The position numbers and the translations under genes are program-made. Shown here piece by piece: positions 33,243 through 46,198 of a stretch of 64,000 nucleotides of DNA; position 1 is the stretch's first letter; every line of letters starts with the position of its first letter. A model generated the notes under the pieces. The model did no database searches. It was given only the letters and a program-made list of their open reading frames with translations, and was not told the DNA's origin. This DNA comes from Neurospora tetraspora (lineage: Eukaryota > Ascomycota > Sordariomycetes > Sordariales > Sordariaceae): positions 620,001 to 684,000 of the forward strand of contig NW_026944385.1 of the NCBI RefSeq assembly GCF_033439725.1. Reading direction: 5' to 3'.

Positions 33243-36059
33243 ATGGCAAGATTATCACGGCCCCCGCCATCTTCCCGGTCCCGAAAAACAATCTTCTCAT
33301 CGTCCTCCGAATCTGAGTCCGACTCCAATAACGACTCAAATTCAGACTCGGATTTCCCAGACCTCGCAGCCCTTCCACCAAGTCCCAAAAAGAAAAGGAA
33401 AGTTTCGCCACCGTTACCTGCGACCAAGAAGAGACCTACCCCTCCCACGGACACGGCCTCTATCAGTGGTAACCAGACAGTCGTCGAGTCAGCAACATCA
33501 CCAAATGCGGCCTCATCGTCGGTAGCCGGCATCAAGAGGCGGAAACTGCTACTCGGCGCGGTGTCGGATAACGTCTTGTTTCGGAAGTGGACGCCCGCGC
33601 AGGAGGAGGATGCGGTGCCGACTAGGAAGAAGAGGAGGGATCTAACCGCCGGTACAGGATTCGGGCTGCGGTTGGGAATGATGCGCGATGAGGATGAGGA
33701 CGAGGACGGCGACTCCGAGGCAGAGAATCCGGTCGTACTGAATCGAAAGAAGGTAAAAGAGGTAAAGAGGGTAGGTGAGAGCACAGTTACTGCTAAGACG
33801 GTGGTGAGGAGGACGACCAAAAGTCTTTTCAGCAGCCAGACTACTCTATCGAAGAAACACCGGGAAGGTGAGGACATGGTGGGAACAAAGAATGAGGAGA
33901 AAAAGCCGTCGGCAAGTCTTTTCCGACCACCGAAACAAGTCGCCGGCAAAAGCAAAGATATGATGGAGATCGACCAGGAGCAGGATATGGACGTCTTTGA
34001 GGATCTGGAGGATTTCGCCGAGGAGTCGTTCCACACTGCGCAATCGAAGGAGTCTTCTGAGTCGGATGAAGTTGGGTCGGAGACCACGGTTGGGAAGGGG
34101 CGGGACACCAACACGGCATCAAACTCGAAAGACGACGACTCAGACGAAGACCTGGATGCATTCTTCTCGAAGTTGAGCAACAAGCCCAAGACTCCGGCAG
34201 TCAGAGAGAGTCATCTTTCTCCGACAAAGCCTCGGTCAACGAAGAACTCGAGAGGCAAGCGGATGGATACGAGCTGGGAAAGCCAGAGCCGGACGTTATT
34301 TGATGAGGAAGAGAGCGATGGACGACGAGAAAGGATAGGGAAACGGGCAGCTTCTAGCGAAGAGGATAGTTGTGGTGAGGAGGATGTCACGCAGGATTTT
34401 TCTTGTCTCCAGCTGGAATCCTCCTCTTCCTCCTCCGACTCAAGCTCAGAAACCGAAACCGAACGACGATCTCGTCCACCAGCCGCCGCCGCCGCGGGGA
34501 CGAGGAAGCGCACTCAAACACCCAGTCCTCCTCCTCCCAAAATCCCCAGACTCAAACCAAAGACATCAGCAACACTACCGCCATCTCCCAAGAAACTCCC
34601 ACGCATCCCCACCACCCCCCACCGCCCCTCTTCCGACCTCTTCTGGTCTCGCGAATTCGTCGACGACTGGAACGACGAGCACTCCCCCAAGAAGGAACTA
34701 TTCCCTTCTTCGACCAAACCCCCCTCCTCGGAGGAGGCTACTAACTCCCCCGACAAGAAGAAGAAACCGGCACGACGAGCCCAACCCAGCCCCCAAAAAG
34801 CCGCCGCCCTCCTCGCCCGCGAATCCCGCCTTGCGCGGCAGGCCTTCGACGCCCACAAACACTCCCTCGCCACCCACTTTCTGGCATTGCTCGACGCCCG
34901 CCTGACCTCTTCCCGCTTATCGGCCCTGACTGCCAGCACGGGCGGGATTAAATTGGTATGGAGCAAGACGCTGAACACGACGGCGGGGAGGGCGAATTGG
35001 AAGAAGGAGAGTATTACTACTCGGCCTTCTTCTGAGCAAGATGCGAACAAGGAAGTGAAACATCACGCCTCTATTGAGTTGGCCACCAAGGTCCTATCCA
35101 CACCGGAGAGGTTATTCAACACGCTAGCCCACGAGTTCTGCCACTTGGCTGTGTTCATGATCGACGGGGTTACTACCCGGCCGCATGGGGCGGAGTTTAA
35201 GGCGTGGGCCAGGAAGGTCAACGATTCGGAATTTGGTCGACGACATCGTGGCGGCCCGAAGCCGTTCGGAAAAATGAACATCATCCGAGAGGGAGAGGGA
35301 GAGGGAGAGGGAGGAGGAGATAGTAGTGGGAAAGTGGAAGTGGAATGGGAGGGCGGGTATGCGGTGGAGGTGACGACGAGACATGGGTATGAGATTGAGT
35401 TTAGGTATGTTTGGGTTTGTGATGGGGTTGTAAATCCTCCTGGGTCTGGGTCTGCTACTGCTGCTGGTCAGGGTGGTGAAGAAGGGAAAGGGGAAGGGAA
35501 AGGGGAAGAAGGGAAGGACAAAAAAGGGGGATGTGGAACAGAGTACAAGAGACATTCGAAGAGTGTTGATCCCAAGAGACATCGGTGTGGAGTTTGCAAG
35601 GGGGTTTTGAGGCAGGTTAAACCTGCGCCGAGGGGTCAAGGTCAACAAGGAGGTGGTGGGAAGACCTCTTCTTCTTCTTCTTCTGCTGGTGGTGGTTTCG
35701 ATGGAGACGGGAGTCAAGGAGGAATGGGGACGAACAAGATAAAGGTGGAAAAGGCGAAGACGTCGTCGGAGTACCAAGTCTTTGTCAAAGAGCAGATGAA
35801 GGTGGTTAAAGCTCAGAAACCGGGGTTGGCGTTTGGAGAGGTGATGAAGGAGGTTGCGGAACGGTGGAAGGTTGAGAAGGCGAGGAGGGAGAAGAAGAAC
35901 AAGAAGGAAATAACGCCGCCGGCAGAAACGACTGGGAAGCTTTCTACAGTCCTAGAGGAGGTTGTCGCTGATGAAGAAGACGGCGATGGCGAGGACAGTC
36001 CGGATATGTTCGAAGACGAACCGATGATGGACGTGGTTGATCTGACTGCGGACGACTGA
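33243..36059 (+). CDS. GCNA-like SprT metalloprotease with HMG box
   Basis: A relative of GCNA/ACRC, chromatin proteases that act on DNA-protein crosslinks. It is a single exon of 938 residues. Residues 1-540 are disordered and highly acidic/Ser-rich, with KKxK-type basic clusters. The SprT-like zinc protease domain spans about 570-700, with the active site HEFCH at 630-634 and a downstream metal-ligand-type His in RPHGAEF. A zinc-ribbon remnant follows: WVC and CGTEYKRHSK, then CGVC. An HMG-box-like segment (YQVFVKEQMKVVKAQKPGL...) lies at about 843-885, then an acidic tail. The disordered-SprT-Zn-HMG order matches GCNA. About 40 Gly/Lys/Glu-rich residues interrupt the Zn ribbon between its first cysteine and CGTEY. 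I read these as a coding insert, since no good branch point supports an intron. The substrate is inferred. Confidence 0.85.
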   Translation: MARLSRPPPSSRSRKTIFSSSSESESDSNNDSNSDSDFPDLAALPPSPKKKRKVSPPLPATKKRPTPPTDTASISGNQTVVESATSPNAASSSVAGIKRRKLLLGAVSDNVLFRKWTPAQEEDAVPTRKKRRDLTAGTGFGLRLGMMRDEDEDEDGDSEAENPVVLNRKKVKEVKRVGESTVTAKTVVRRTTKSLFSSQTTLSKKHREGEDMVGTKNEEKKPSASLFRPPKQVAGKSKDMMEIDQEQDMDVFEDLEDFAEESFHTAQSKESSESDEVGSETTVGKGRDTNTASNSKDDDSDEDLDAFFSKLSNKPKTPAVRESHLSPTKPRSTKNSRGKRMDTSWESQSRTLFDEEESDGRRERIGKRAASSEEDSCGEEDVTQDFSCLQLESSSSSSDSSSETETERRSRPPAAAAAGTRKRTQTPSPPPPKIPRLKPKTSATLPPSPKKLPRIPTTPHRPSSDLFWSREFVDDWNDEHSPKKELFPSSTKPPSSEEATNSPDKKKKPARRAQPSPQKAAALLARESRLARQAFDAHKHSLATHFLALLDARLTSSRLSALTASTGGIKLVWSKTLNTTAGRANWKKESITTRPSSEQDANKEVKHHASIELATKVLSTPERLFNTLAHEFCHLAVFMIDGVTTRPHGAEFKAWARKVNDSEFGRRHRGGPKPFGKMNIIREGEGEGEGGGDSSGKVEVEWEGGYAVEVTTRHGYEIEFRYVWVCDGVVNPPGSGSATAAGQGGEEGKGEGKGEEGKDKKGGCGTEYKRHSKSVDPKRHRCGVCKGVLRQVKPAPRGQGQQGGGGKTSSSSSSAGGGFDGDGSQGGMGTNKIKVEKAKTSSEYQVFVKEQMKVVKAQKPGLAFGEVMKEVAERWKVEKARREKKNKKEITPPAETTGKLSTVLEEVVADEEDGDGEDSPDMFEDEPMMDVVDLTADD

Positions 36060-36568
36060 GTACGGGGCACATCGGTGATGCTCGGTAGTCCACGACAGAC
36101 AGAGAGAGGTTGTAGGTTGTTTGTACTTGTATGATCTTGAAAGAATATTGATACCCCCCGCCGTGTAAAATTAGAGGACATTCAGTTCGCTACCTAAAGT
36201 GTAAAATACTATCTAGAAGAAGAAATAAGAAAGGGACATGTCTCGTGAAAGATGTCGTAGCTCAGCCAAGAAGACCCTTCTCCGCTTAGGGAGCTGATAA
36301 ATCGTTGTCGTTCATCCACCTCCCACCATAACCGATCCGTCATGTTGATATCGAACGCCCCCCTAATTCTCCTGGTATCCCTCCCTTCCTCTTGAGTATT
36401 CCTTTGTCCAAGCCCTTCGCTTAATCCAACCTAATCCATTTCCCTGCCGCACAAAAACCCATATCCTTCTCTTTCCACCAATTTGTTCATACCCATCCTC
36501 CATCCATACAATCTTGCCTTAATCCACGTCCACCACACCCACATCCACTCCTACTACTTCCCAACTCT
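36060..36568. other. Convergent 3' region, GCNA-like gene and MOG1
   Basis: About 0.5 kb between two converging stop codons. It should carry both 3' UTRs. Nothing else is seen. Confidence 0.5.
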
Positions 36569-37292
36569 TCAAACCTCATTAAACAACCCCCAATCCTTCA
36601 CCTCAAAACTCTCCCAAATCCGCGCCGCATACTCCACCGCGCTGCCCAGCAGCGCCCCCTGCTTGCCCAGCGCCAGATCCACCTCCTCCTCGTCGTACTC
36701 GCCCTTGATGTGCGGCACGTTGATGGTCACCAGGATATCCGTCTTCTCGCGCTCCAGTCTGACGAGCGTGAGGATGAGGGCGGTGAAATCGGGTGCTTGT
36801 CTGCCCCTTCGGGAACCGGACTCGGAGGAGGCTTTGGGCGTTTGTGTGGCGATGAGGGTGTAGGCGGGGATTGAGGGGCTAGAGGGTAAGGGTTGGTTGT
36901 TAGCTAGCTGTTGCTGCTGGGTAGTGTAGTAGTTGAGAAGCGGGAGGGCAGGGGATGAAAGGACATTTGAAGGGAAAAGGAGGGGAAAAGACATACTCAA
37001 GCTTGGTAAACCGCGTCTCGGTGGTGTTCCACACCTTGACGGTCTCGACGTCGTCGCCGACTAGCTCTTCGAGGTGGGTGGTCAGCGCGCGACCGTCCTC
37101 TTCTAGCGAAGTTGGGCCGCTGGGGCCGACGCGCTCGGTGATTTCGACGATGATGGAGGTGAAGCCGTCCTTGTCAATGAATACTTCTTGGTTGTCGGGG
37201 ACTTGGCGCAGACGGGAGACGTCGGCGAAGTGTTCGGGGAGGTCGCAGACGATGGCGCCGCCGAAGAGAGGGGTGGATTTGTAGTTTGTCAT
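36569..37292 (-). CDS. MOG1: MOG1, Ran GTPase-binding nuclear transport factor
   Basis: Mog1 binds Ran/Gsp1 and promotes nucleotide release, supporting nuclear protein import. Exon 1 is 37292-36997 and exon 2 is 36878-36569. The 118 bp intron has donor GTATGT, branch CTAAC and acceptor CTCTAG. Other AGs nearby (in the CAGCAGCAACAG stretch) would break the frame, so the CTCTAG acceptor is chosen. The product is 201 residues. The N-terminus has the family signature LFGGAIVCDLP...DVSRLRQVPDNQEVF, and the C-terminal half continues with the beta-rich Mog1 fold (residues about 98-201). The gene diverges from the HINT-type gene across a shared promoter. Confidence 0.87.
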
Positions 37293-38080
37293 GGTGGGTT
37301 GGTGTCTTCTTAGAATTTGCTGCTTGGTGTTGAATGAAGAACGCTGGGAAAGTGAGGGAGGTTTGGGAGGCAATTTAACTTGTCGCAACTCGATCTTGGT
37401 CAGGCTGTGATGGTGGTGGTGGTGGTGGTGGGATGCGCCGATGCGATGGTGGTGGTTTTGCGACACACCACTTCCACTTGGGCTGACAGGGACTCGAGGC
37501 AGGATGATGTCGTTAGGTGGGATGGCCAGCTCTTGTGACAGGCCAAGAGCTCTCTTAGACGAGCCACTAACAATGTCGGCGGGGAGTTACGCCAATTAGT
37601 GTTAGGCAGCGGGCGGTTGGTATGAAAGTAGAACCAACCAAATAAACAACACTTTTTGAGCTTGGCAGGTGTTTCGTGCTTCTTGAAGTCAGGCAGCGAG
37701 GCAGATGTCACTAATCTGTTCATTGTCAGTATATCTTCACTTGGCTCTTTACTCGCTTTTCACTTTCTCTTCAACTGGTAGCTCAACGTTGCTGAGGGCG
37801 ATGAGTACTTGTAGACCGGAGAGTTGAAGGGTTAGGGTTAAAGCCATGTCGCATCGACACCAGCGGGGAAATGCACCCCGCGTGGCAGCCCCTGTACAGC
37901 AGTGGCAGTGTGTGCCGAATCGCGGGACATCGCGTTGCAGTTGATGCTGGAAGCTACCTAGGTAAGCTACGTCAAGTGGAAGCCCCTCCTCCTCCTCTTT
38001 TATCTTCTGTTTGAAGCTATCACCTACCTTACTCACTCTCTCCTTTCCTCATGCAAGTAACCAGATTATTGGCAAGCAAA
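37293..38080. promoter_or_regulatory. Divergent promoter of MOG1 and the HINT-type gene
   Basis: About 0.8 kb between two start codons on opposite strands. It contains a 13 bp telobox-like string agggttagggtta at 37828-37840, 241 bp upstream of the HINT start codon. A polymorphic-looking tggtgg run lies at about 37409-37430 near MOG1. Confidence 0.5.
37828..37840 (+). promoter_or_regulatory. Telobox-like motif upstream of the HINT-type gene
   Basis: The string agggttagggtta contains two TTAGGG-type units. Such motifs bind TRF/Tbf1-type factors in fungal promoters. The same 13 bp occurs at 53853-53865. Confidence 0.4.
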
Positions 38081-38658
38081 ATGGCTTCTTCCGCGACCTG
38101 CATTTTCTGCAAGATTGTCAAGGGTAAGTAGTGATCTAATTCTCTATATGTTGTGTAAAGATATGTTCTGTTAAAGAGCTCAAGCTAATCAACAAAAACA
38201 GGTGAAATCCCCTGCTTCAAGCTCGTCGAGACTGAGAAGACTCTCGCCTTTCTCGACATCCAACCTCTTTCCCGTGGTCATGCCGTACGTGTTTTCTCCC
38301 TTCCCACCCCTTCCTTCACTCTCTTATCCCCTCTCACCCCCAAACCCAAAACTAACCCCCCTCCCCCAACCAGCTCGTAATCCCCAAACACCACGGCGAG
38401 AAACTCTCCGACATCCCCGACGACTCCCTCGCCGAGCTTCTCCCCATCGCCAAGAAGCTCGCCATCGCCTCGGGCGCCGTGGACTACAACATCCTGCAGA
38501 ACAACGGCAAGCTGGCGCACCAGGAGGTCGGGCACGTGCACGTGCACATGATTCCCAAGCCGAACGAGAAGGAAGGGCTGGGTGTGGGTTGGCCGCAGCA
38601 GGCGACGGACTTTGAGGGGTTGAAGAAGTTGCATGCGGAGATTAAGGAGAAGTTGTAG
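38081..38658 (+). CDS. HNT1: HINT-type histidine triad nucleotide-binding protein (HNT1-like)
   Basis: HIT-superfamily hydrolase that cleaves AMP-phosphoramidates. Three exons: 38081-38123, 38202-38284 and 38374-38658. Introns are 78 and 89 bp, and phases match. The product is 136 residues, typical of Hint1. The N-terminus carries a CxxC pair (CIFCKIVKGEIP), then RGHALVIPKHH, and the catalytic triad is HVHVHMIP at residues 96-102, with His98 the expected nucleophile. The gene converges on the CSR1-like gene. Fhit and aprataxin types are excluded by the motif set and length. Confidence 0.94.
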
Positions 38659-39051
38659 AATAGGTGGATGTAGTGCAGGTAGATACTTGGGGGGACTGGA
38701 TGGAGGAGGGGTTTGGGTGATGAATGAATGAATGAGTTTATGTCTGAGATTAAAAATGGTGAAGATGTTGGCTGGAGCTGTGTGAACTTGAGTTGATATA
38801 TTCCGTGTATGTGACTCGACTTCAGGGAAAGATGAACAGGTTAAAGCTTGAGATTGTGTCGTTAGAGAACATACGTCCCAAGTTCCGCGTTGCTTTTCTC
38901 GTCCGTATAGCTCTATCGTATATATCATACCATACCCTGACCCAACCACATCTCATCGTCCATTATAAACACTTAATCTTATATATCCATGAAACATATA
39001 CAAGTTTCCAAAAGAGAAAAAAGCCCATCATACACCATCCTCACAACCAAC
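38659..39051. other. Convergent 3' region, HINT-type gene and CSR1-like gene
   Basis: About 0.4 kb between converging stop codons. It likely holds both 3' UTRs. No gene is seen. Confidence 0.5.
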
Positions 39052-41189
<2,138 letters not shown>

Positions 41190-42539
41190 TCCCCTTGTTG
41201 GAGTATAAGATTAGGAGAGGAGGGGATGCAACCAGGAATCGGGATACAGCTGAGCTGACAGGATAGGTACCTAACACGCACGTGTAGTACTTAGCGGTAG
41301 GGCGGGAAGGCGGCAGCAGCAGGGCGGGAGGGTAGTAGGGAAGCAGGTAGGTACCGAGAAGGAAGGCGGTCACCAATTCGGAGGGGAAGGGTACAGAATG
41401 GGATGTGTGTGATGGGGGCTGTAAAATGATATTGCCCCAGTTAACAAGACGCCGGACAAGGCTATCCCCGGGCGATCCGTGTCAGCTTTTAGAGGCGCAA
41501 TTTCTGGTTGAGTGATGGGTAGTCTCTGACGTATTGTATAACAGAGGACCAAAGTGTTACAGCAGTTACTTGTGAAAAGACTCGGAGATATGGGATGACA
41601 AGCCCGTTGTTACCAAAGCGTCGGATCCTTTTTGAGACCAGGCCGGAGTCTATTTCCTCGTCAATATCCAAGGCAAAAGGTACACAAGTCAGTGCTATGG
41701 AGAAGGCAAAAGACGGTGTCTTTCGGAACAGAAAACAGGAAATCCTCCACATGTCAATCCCGGTGTAAGTGGGGCAACTTTGGCAGCTTGAAAGCATTGA
41801 ATATCACAGTGCATTGTTGACAGCGAAGAAATAATCGAAGGCAGGAACCTGGAAAGGAAAAAGAAGAAAGAAGAAAAGAAGAAAAGAGAAAGGATTCCCT
41901 GGCTGGATCACGGCACCATTAACCTTCGGGGTCTTCGAGGTCTCCGTCTGGGAATTATATACGCCCTTCATGGAGACTCCCAGAGATGATACACAATCTC
42001 CATAAAAACAGTCTATGCGACTTGTCTTTGTCCCGGCTGACCCGCAACCCGAGATCCAAATCCCGGAAGCCGTGTAACAAAGGGGTTCGACTTCAATGAA
42101 GCAAATTGAGATGTCTGCTGAACAAGACGATCACAACCGTCAGCTGGGCAGCAATCTTCAAATGGACCATGGAAAAGTTGGATGGAAGCGAAAACGAGAA
42201 CCCCTCATGGACAATGGGACAAAATGGTCGCCAATGATGAAATCCCCCCCCCCCCCGACCCATGCAGCGCTGCTCCTTAAAAGGCTAGTGCACGTGTCTT
42301 TAACTGGCTTGTGCGCTTCCGTTTGGCGGCCCGTCGCACTGTTGCACCCACGGCGGGGACTTGAAGCCCAGAATGGTGGGGTCAATTAACGCCGTCGCGT
42401 CTCACTGCTTGCGGTTCGCGTCTCCCTTGTCAACCCATGTCAACACCATCTGTGACATAGTCGAAGAACAGCACCGCCGCCAACACATCCAAACGTCGCA
42501 TGCCATAGGTAGTCAGAGATTCCAAAAGCGACAAAGACC
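41190..42539. promoter_or_regulatory. Divergent promoter region of the CSR1-like gene and DAM1
   Basis: About 1.35 kb between opposed start codons. It contains an A/G-only stretch at about 41848-41892 and a 12-base C run near 42246. No gene is supported; short frames lack domains. Confidence 0.5.
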
Positions 42540-43372
42540 ATGCCCGACTCCCAGACCCCCGCGCAACAGCGCTCCACCTCCCGCCCTCGCACCCCCAACC
42601 GACCAACAACCCCCCTCCGGCCCTCCTCACGTTCCTCCCTGCGCGAATCCGCCCGCGAATCCATCCATGGCCCCAGCGCTTCCTTCCCCTTAAACGCCTT
42701 CGAGCCGGCCTTCGCCGAGCTGGCCGACGCCATGGCCGACCTCGAAGCCAACATAATGCATTTCCAGCTGATGCACGAGAGTCTGGCGCGGTTCAGCGAG
42801 GACTTTGCCAGCTTTCTGTATGGGTTGAATATGAATGCGTTTTGTGTGGATTTTCCCGAGGGACCGTTGACGGAGAGCTTTAAGAGGATGAAGGAGAAGG
42901 AGGAGAGGGAGGTTGCTGCTGGTGGTGGTGGGTCGGGGCAGCAGGGGCAGCAGGGGCAGAATATGGAGACTGGGATGGGGACGGGGAATGGGGCGACGAC
43001 GACGGTTAAGCAGGAGAGGGAGGGGTTTGATGGGGAGACTACTTTTATGTTCGTTCATTTTTGCCTCTTAACCGCTAACCATGACTACCGTTGCTAACGT
43101 TTGCTTCTCTTGCGCACTACAGGACCACCGATACTTCCTTCGTCGATAACCCGACTTCCAACATCTCTGGTCCTACACCGCGAAAACCATCAGTGGCGCC
43201 CAAGACACCCGCTCCAAGACAGTCGAGGGTGCCTGCGCCGTCTGGAACGACAAGAGGCACGAGCGGAAGAGGTGTTGGCCGCGGTGTTACGCCAGGTTCC
43301 CGAACGACGAGCCGCGGTGCGATTACTAGGAGTACATCGAACGGGCGAGTTGGTGGGAGGGGTGTGAGGTGA
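42540..43372 (+). CDS. DAM1: DAM1, DASH/Dam1 kinetochore complex subunit
   Basis: Dam1 is the microtubule-binding core of the DASH ring that couples kinetochores to spindle microtubules. Exon 1 is 42540-43048 and exon 2 is 43123-43372. The 74 bp intron has a weak donor GTTCGT, a CTAAC branch and acceptor CTACAG. The join is in frame (TFMTTDTSFV). The product is 252 residues. The conserved Dam1 segment lies at about 50-115 (FAELADAMADLEANIMHFQL...ARFSEDFASFLYGLNMNAF). The flanks are Ser/Thr/Pro/Arg-rich, and the C-terminus is basic with RG and TR repeats, which fits Aurora-type regulation and microtubule contact. Confidence 0.92.
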
Positions 43373-43642
43373 AGCGGGAGATAATACGGTTCGGAGATTG
43401 ACGCATGTTATGAGTAATGAGGATATGACGAGAATGAGAGAATAAAGGAGGATATGGTATCGATACCCGCGGCGAAAGAAGCATAAAGATGGGCGCAAAT
43501 GGTCTCAGGGTTTTACCGGAGAGGTACGAGTGTTGGTCTACCCGTGGTCCACCAGATCGCGCGGGAACATCAGAATCAATGTCGACGACTGTACGATCAT
43601 CCAGATGGCGCTGCCTCGAGGGCATTATCCGGCCACATAACA

Positions 43643-44201
43643 TCACGCCTCAGTTGCTTTGTTCAAATACGCCTTCACCCTTTCAAGACACTCCTCCTCC
43701 CCACCATTACCACCAACCCACGACCCAGGGGCAGCAACAGCAATTGTCTTGGCCCTGGACTTGAGGCCCTGGGTGATCTCGAGGTTGGACTTGGGGAGAT
43801 TGAGAGCCTGTATAGTTAGGTACAGTCTGGGAGTTGTGTGGTCTACTGCTTGCTCTTTCGCAATGTAATCATACGAGGGTGAACCGAAGGCAAATGGCAG
43901 CCTCGCTGTGTAGATAGGAACAGAACTCATCGTGGCGGAAGATAGTACAGGTGAAAAGGTCGGAGGAACTCACCTCACTAAGCACCTTGACAACAGCTTT
44001 ATTCGCCTCTCCCTCCTTAGCTTGCGCGGCGACGCATATCTCGACTGCTTCGTCGGTTATGAAAATTACGCCTTCGCGGGTTTTGCTGGCGCCTGGCTTG
44101 ACTTTGCAGTGGATGTAGATGGTGCCGGCTTGGGTGCCTTGTGGTGATGACTTTTTGGTGGCTTTGCTGGCGACGAACCAGAGGGCTCTTTGGGTTGACA
44201 T
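43643..44201 (-). CDS. DUF167 (UPF0235/YggU-type) protein
   Basis: A small conserved protein of unknown function. Exon 1 is 44201-43974 and exon 2 is 43807-43643. The 166 bp intron has donor GTGAGT, branch CTAAC and acceptor ATACAG, phase 0. The product is 130 residues. Family features are [18 protein letters not shown], then [24 protein letters not shown], then [19 protein letters not shown]. These match the DUF167 alpha/beta fold. The gene diverges from the peroxiredoxin gene and converges on DAM1. No molecular function is claimed. Confidence 0.88.
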
Positions 44202-44913
44202 GGCTGTGGTTTTTGGGACCTGAGGTCGTGATTGTAAAGTGTTTGATGTCCGATGGTGTAGCTAATCCTTGAGTGGAAATTCCTTTTGAATTGCCGAGCT
44301 GGTTTAATCGATTGACAGTTCAAATATGGTTGTCCAGACAGAAGATGTCTTGGTGGAAAGGTGAAAGTTCGCGAAATGGAATGAGGTGGTCAGGTCCAAT
44401 CCGACTTCGGGCCAGCGGGGTACGCTAGTATCCGCTAGAGGTACCTGAGCTTTGGGAGCTTGGCCCCTGTAGCTTTGGAGCTCTCCGTTGAGCTCAACTG
44501 ACTTCAATGCGCATTGAAAACTGAAAATGAACAATTCAAGAAATACTGTCGAGAGTACAAGATGTATTTGCAGTACCTTATGTAAGGTAGATATCACCTG
44601 GCAACACTGAAAATGTTAGGTAAATACTCCTGGCGTTAATAGCTTTCAAAGTTCCCCTTCACTTTGCGCTCGCCATCCACGGTGATGTCATCCCCTATCT
44701 TATCATCATCCCAACCCCGGACGATACCCCTGTAGCTTCCACTGCCTGAGAGGGACGGCGCGGCACTCGTCGTCGGGTCCCGTTAGATTGACAACAACAA
44801 ACCCATCCCGTCTTCCATCCATCCATCCTCCTTCCACTTCCCGACCAACTCCGTCCCAACCATAATATCACCACCACCTTCCCACCCACCACAAACCACA
44901 ACCCACCAAAAAG
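44202..44913. promoter_or_regulatory. Divergent promoter of the DUF167 and peroxiredoxin genes
   Basis: About 0.7 kb between opposed start codons, with a C/A-rich stretch (atcc and cacc repeats) just before the peroxiredoxin ATG. This is the usual look of a Neurospora leader. No gene is seen. Confidence 0.5.
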
Positions 44914-45249
44914 ATGTTCACCCGCACCGCCCTCCGCGCCTCCGCGCCCATCGCTCGCGCCTCGGCCCCCGCCACCACGGCCCGCTTCTTCTCCTCCTCG
45001 CCCGCCCGCCTCGTCAAGATCGGCGAGCTCCTGCCCGAAGGCGAGCTCCTCCAGGAGGGCTCCCCGGGAAACAAAGTCGACCTGCGCAAGGAGTCCGAGT
45101 TTGCCCGCAACATGCTGATTATCGGTGTCCCTGCGGCCTTCTCGCCTGCTTGCAGCGCGAGCCATATCCCCAGCTATATCCAGCATCCTAAGACGCAGGA
45201 GTTTGATGTTAAGGCGGTGGTGTCGGTTAATGATGCTTTTGTGTGAGTA

Positions 45250-45283
<34 letters not shown>

Positions 45284-45919
45284 GGGTTGGTGGTTGGGGA
45301 GGGGAGGGGAATGGGGAGTGGGGAGTGGGATGGGGAGTGAGCTGGGGAGAGGAAGGGGAGAGGAAGGGGAGAGGAAGGGTGTTGGGGGAAGAAAAGGGAT
45401 GTGCCATAGAAGACATCCGGATGAAAGGGACAAGGGAAGGCGAGCGAAGGGTACCAGAAGGGATTAGCGAGGGGAGGACAGCAAAAGAAGGAATTATAAG
45501 AGGAGGAATTTTGAAGAAACAACTTGGGAGGAGATCCCCAATGACACCGAGCGGTCGAGACGAGGCAAAGAAACCATGTTACCTAAAGACACAAGCTAAC
45601 AGTCACAACAGCATGAAGGCATGGAAGGAGAACCTCGACCCCGCCGGCGAGTCTGGTGTAAGTTCTTCTCCCATTATCCCCCTTTTCGTCATCACTTTGT
45701 GACCATCCCTGACACCGTGAATAGATCCGCTTCCTCGCCGACCCCTCGGGATCATTCACCAAGGCTCTCGACCTCACCTTCGACAGCAAGGCCATCTTTG
45801 GCAACGACCGTTCCAAGCGCTACGCCATCATTGTCGAGGACGGCAAAGTCACCAAGATTGCCGTCGAGCCGGATAACACTGGTACCGCTGTGTCCTTGGC
45901 CGATAAGGTTTTGGCTTAA
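44914..45919 (+). CDS. Mitochondrial Prx5/AHP1-type peroxiredoxin
   Basis: Thiol peroxidase that reduces peroxides. Three exons: 44914-45242, 45612-45657 and 45725-45919. Introns are 369 and 67 bp. Phases match and give 189 residues. Residues 1-32 form an Arg/Ser/Ala-rich mitochondrial presequence (MFTRTALRASAPIARAS, then ARFFSSSPAR). The peroxidatic cysteine is Cys80 in GVPAAFSPACSASHIP, the Prx5 version of the PxxxTxxC motif, with Ser in place of the usual Thr. The C-terminal half (RFLADPSGSF, RYAIIVEDGKV) completes the fold. Intron 1 is unusually long and simple in sequence. Confidence 0.93.
45243..45611 (+). other. Long low-complexity intron 1 of the peroxiredoxin gene
   Basis: A 369 bp intron with donor GTGAGT. 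It starts with a T run of about 25 bases (from about 45259) followed by G/A-rich imperfect repeats (ggggagtggg, agaggaaggg) to about 45380. It is a candidate length polymorphism. Confidence 0.85.
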
Positions 45920-46198
45920 TAGACGTAAGAGATACATGATGATGGAGAGTGATGGAGTTCAAAAGTTCCATATATATAGAATATGAGTAATGAACTGCGT
46001 TGGACTGCACACAGCTGTAAAAGAAACACAAAGAAAGGAATCGCCAGATCCGTCTCTCACAACTCCCGTGATCGTCAACGGCCCGATGCATAACAAGAAA
46101 CATTTTGATGCCATCCAAAACCTAATTAGACAGTATATACAGCTTCTGGTCCCGTATCCCCTACATTCCTGGTCGTACAATCTTCACTCATCACCACG

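Noticed and set aside
35410-35545. Intron in the GCNA-like gene removing the zinc-ribbon insert
   Set aside because: No donor with good consensus and no CTRAC branch point; the reading frame stays open through it. Kept as an insert and flagged as a finding.
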